A DNA stretch of 5,813 nt from Clostridia bacterium (GTDB taxonomy: Bacteria > Bacillota > Clostridia > Oscillospirales > Acutalibacteraceae): the NCBI GenBank assembly GCA_017425745.1, contig JAFOXT010000488.1:1-5813 (forward strand), read 5' to 3'. The notes beneath the pieces were generated by a model. The model saw only the letters and a list, made by a program, of their open reading frames with translations, made no database searches and had not been told where the DNA came from. This document shows positions 5,483 to 5,813 of this stretch, piece after piece; the stretch's first letter is position 1, and each line of letters starts with the position of its first letter. The translations under genes were made by a program, and so were the position numbers.

Positions 5483-5813
5483 TCAGCTTCTGTCCATAGC
5501 AAGGGCGAAAAAGCCGTCATCCTCATTTTTGCAAAGCACGGTGGAAACGAAGTATCGAATCTCGTCCATTGCGTGGTCGTTTTCTTTTCTCGGTGTATCC
5601 TTTGCTGCACCCTCATCCCAACGGTAAAGAGAAAATTCTCTTATGGCGGCCTTGCAGTCGGGCGAGATAATAATTCTGCCGTCTCTGAAGGCGCTCTGAA
5701 CCTTTCTTATACCTTGGGTGACGTCGTTTTTTGCAGGGATAACCCTGAATTTTCCGTGACGTCGGATGCATTCAATGAAAGAAGCTGCCGAAGGGTCAAC
5801 AATAACCGCTTCA
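5483..5813 (-). CDS. Terminase large subunit, C-terminal nuclease domain (5' partial)
   Basis: Reading the minus strand from 5812, 109 residues run to a TGA at 5483-5485; the start and the whole ATPase domain lie beyond the right edge. The fragment opens with AVIVDPSAASFIECIRRHGK, the central motif of the RNase H-like nuclease of large terminases, where the Asp of VDPSA coordinates metal. It continues with VTQGIRKVQSAFRDGRIII and closes with ENDHAMDEIRYFV (77-89), the last conserved motif, whose Asp residues (D79/D83) contribute the third metal ligand. Nothing in the visible nuclease part looks broken. The enzyme cuts concatemeric DNA and pumps it into the procapsid through the portal encoded next. 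The similarity is closest in style to the PBSX/SPP1-type family, judged by eye. About three quarters of the protein is missing from view. Confidence 0.93.
   Translation of the reverse strand, partial: EAVIVDPSAASFIECIRRHGKFRVIPAKNDVTQGIRKVQSAFRDGRIIISPDCKAAIREFSLYRWDEGAAKDTPRKENDHAMDEIRYFVSTVLCKNEDDGFFALAMDRS

Noticed and set aside
5428..5616. 62-codon minus-strand frame overlapping the terminase end
   Set aside because: It lies out of frame with the terminase, which shows clear nuclease motifs over the same bases; the alternative product is Arg/Thr-rich and unlike any phage protein.

Overview
The window reads as a junction between a bacterial surface or secreted protein gene and the distal end of a phage-type capsid operon. 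The likely host is a Gram-positive anaerobe of the Clostridia, plausibly Ruminococcus or another Oscillospiraceae relative. That guess rests on strong AAGGAGG ribosome binding sites, moderate-to-low GC, lysine-rich fibronectin type III (FN3) repeats of a style common in those gut bacteria, and capsid proteins resembling those I associate with gut Clostridia elements. It was made by eye, not by search.

Layout. Positions 1-819 (+ strand) hold the last 272 residues of a protein made of three tandem FN3 domains; its start lies off the left edge. A 13-bp perfect hairpin at 827-857 separates it from a convergent minus-strand operon and probably terminates transcription from both sides. The rest of the window, 877-5813, is one tightly packed minus-strand operon. 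Read in its own 5'->3' direction (from 5813 down) it holds: the C-terminal nuclease part of the terminase large subunit, the portal, a prohead protease with a cysteine-rich zinc-binding-type insert, a small 44-residue ORF, a capsid cement/decoration-like protein, the HK97-fold major capsid protein, a head-tail adaptor-like protein, a head-closure (stopper)-like protein and a tail-completion-like protein. Gaps are at most 45 nt and three junctions overlap, so the genes are very probably co-transcribed from a promoter beyond the right edge.

How the genes work together. Terminase pumps DNA through the portal ring into a procapsid built from the major capsid protein; the protease matures the procapsid; the cement protein stabilises the expanded shell; the adaptor, stopper and completion proteins close the portal vertex and make the tail-docking surface. 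The cement and major capsid genes carry the strongest ribosome binding sites, as expected for the most abundant parts.

The striking point is what is missing. In an ordinary siphophage or myophage, tail tube, tape-measure and fibre genes normally follow the tail-completion gene. Here the operon stops at a terminator and the next gene is a convergent host-type FN3 protein. A head-only packaging module ending at an apparent chromosomal boundary would fit a capsid-forming phage satellite (cf-PICI-like, borrowing tails from a helper), a domesticated DNA-packaging particle or gene-transfer agent, or a prophage that lost its tail genes. The window holds no integrase, replication, regulatory or lysis gene, so the choice among these cannot be made here.
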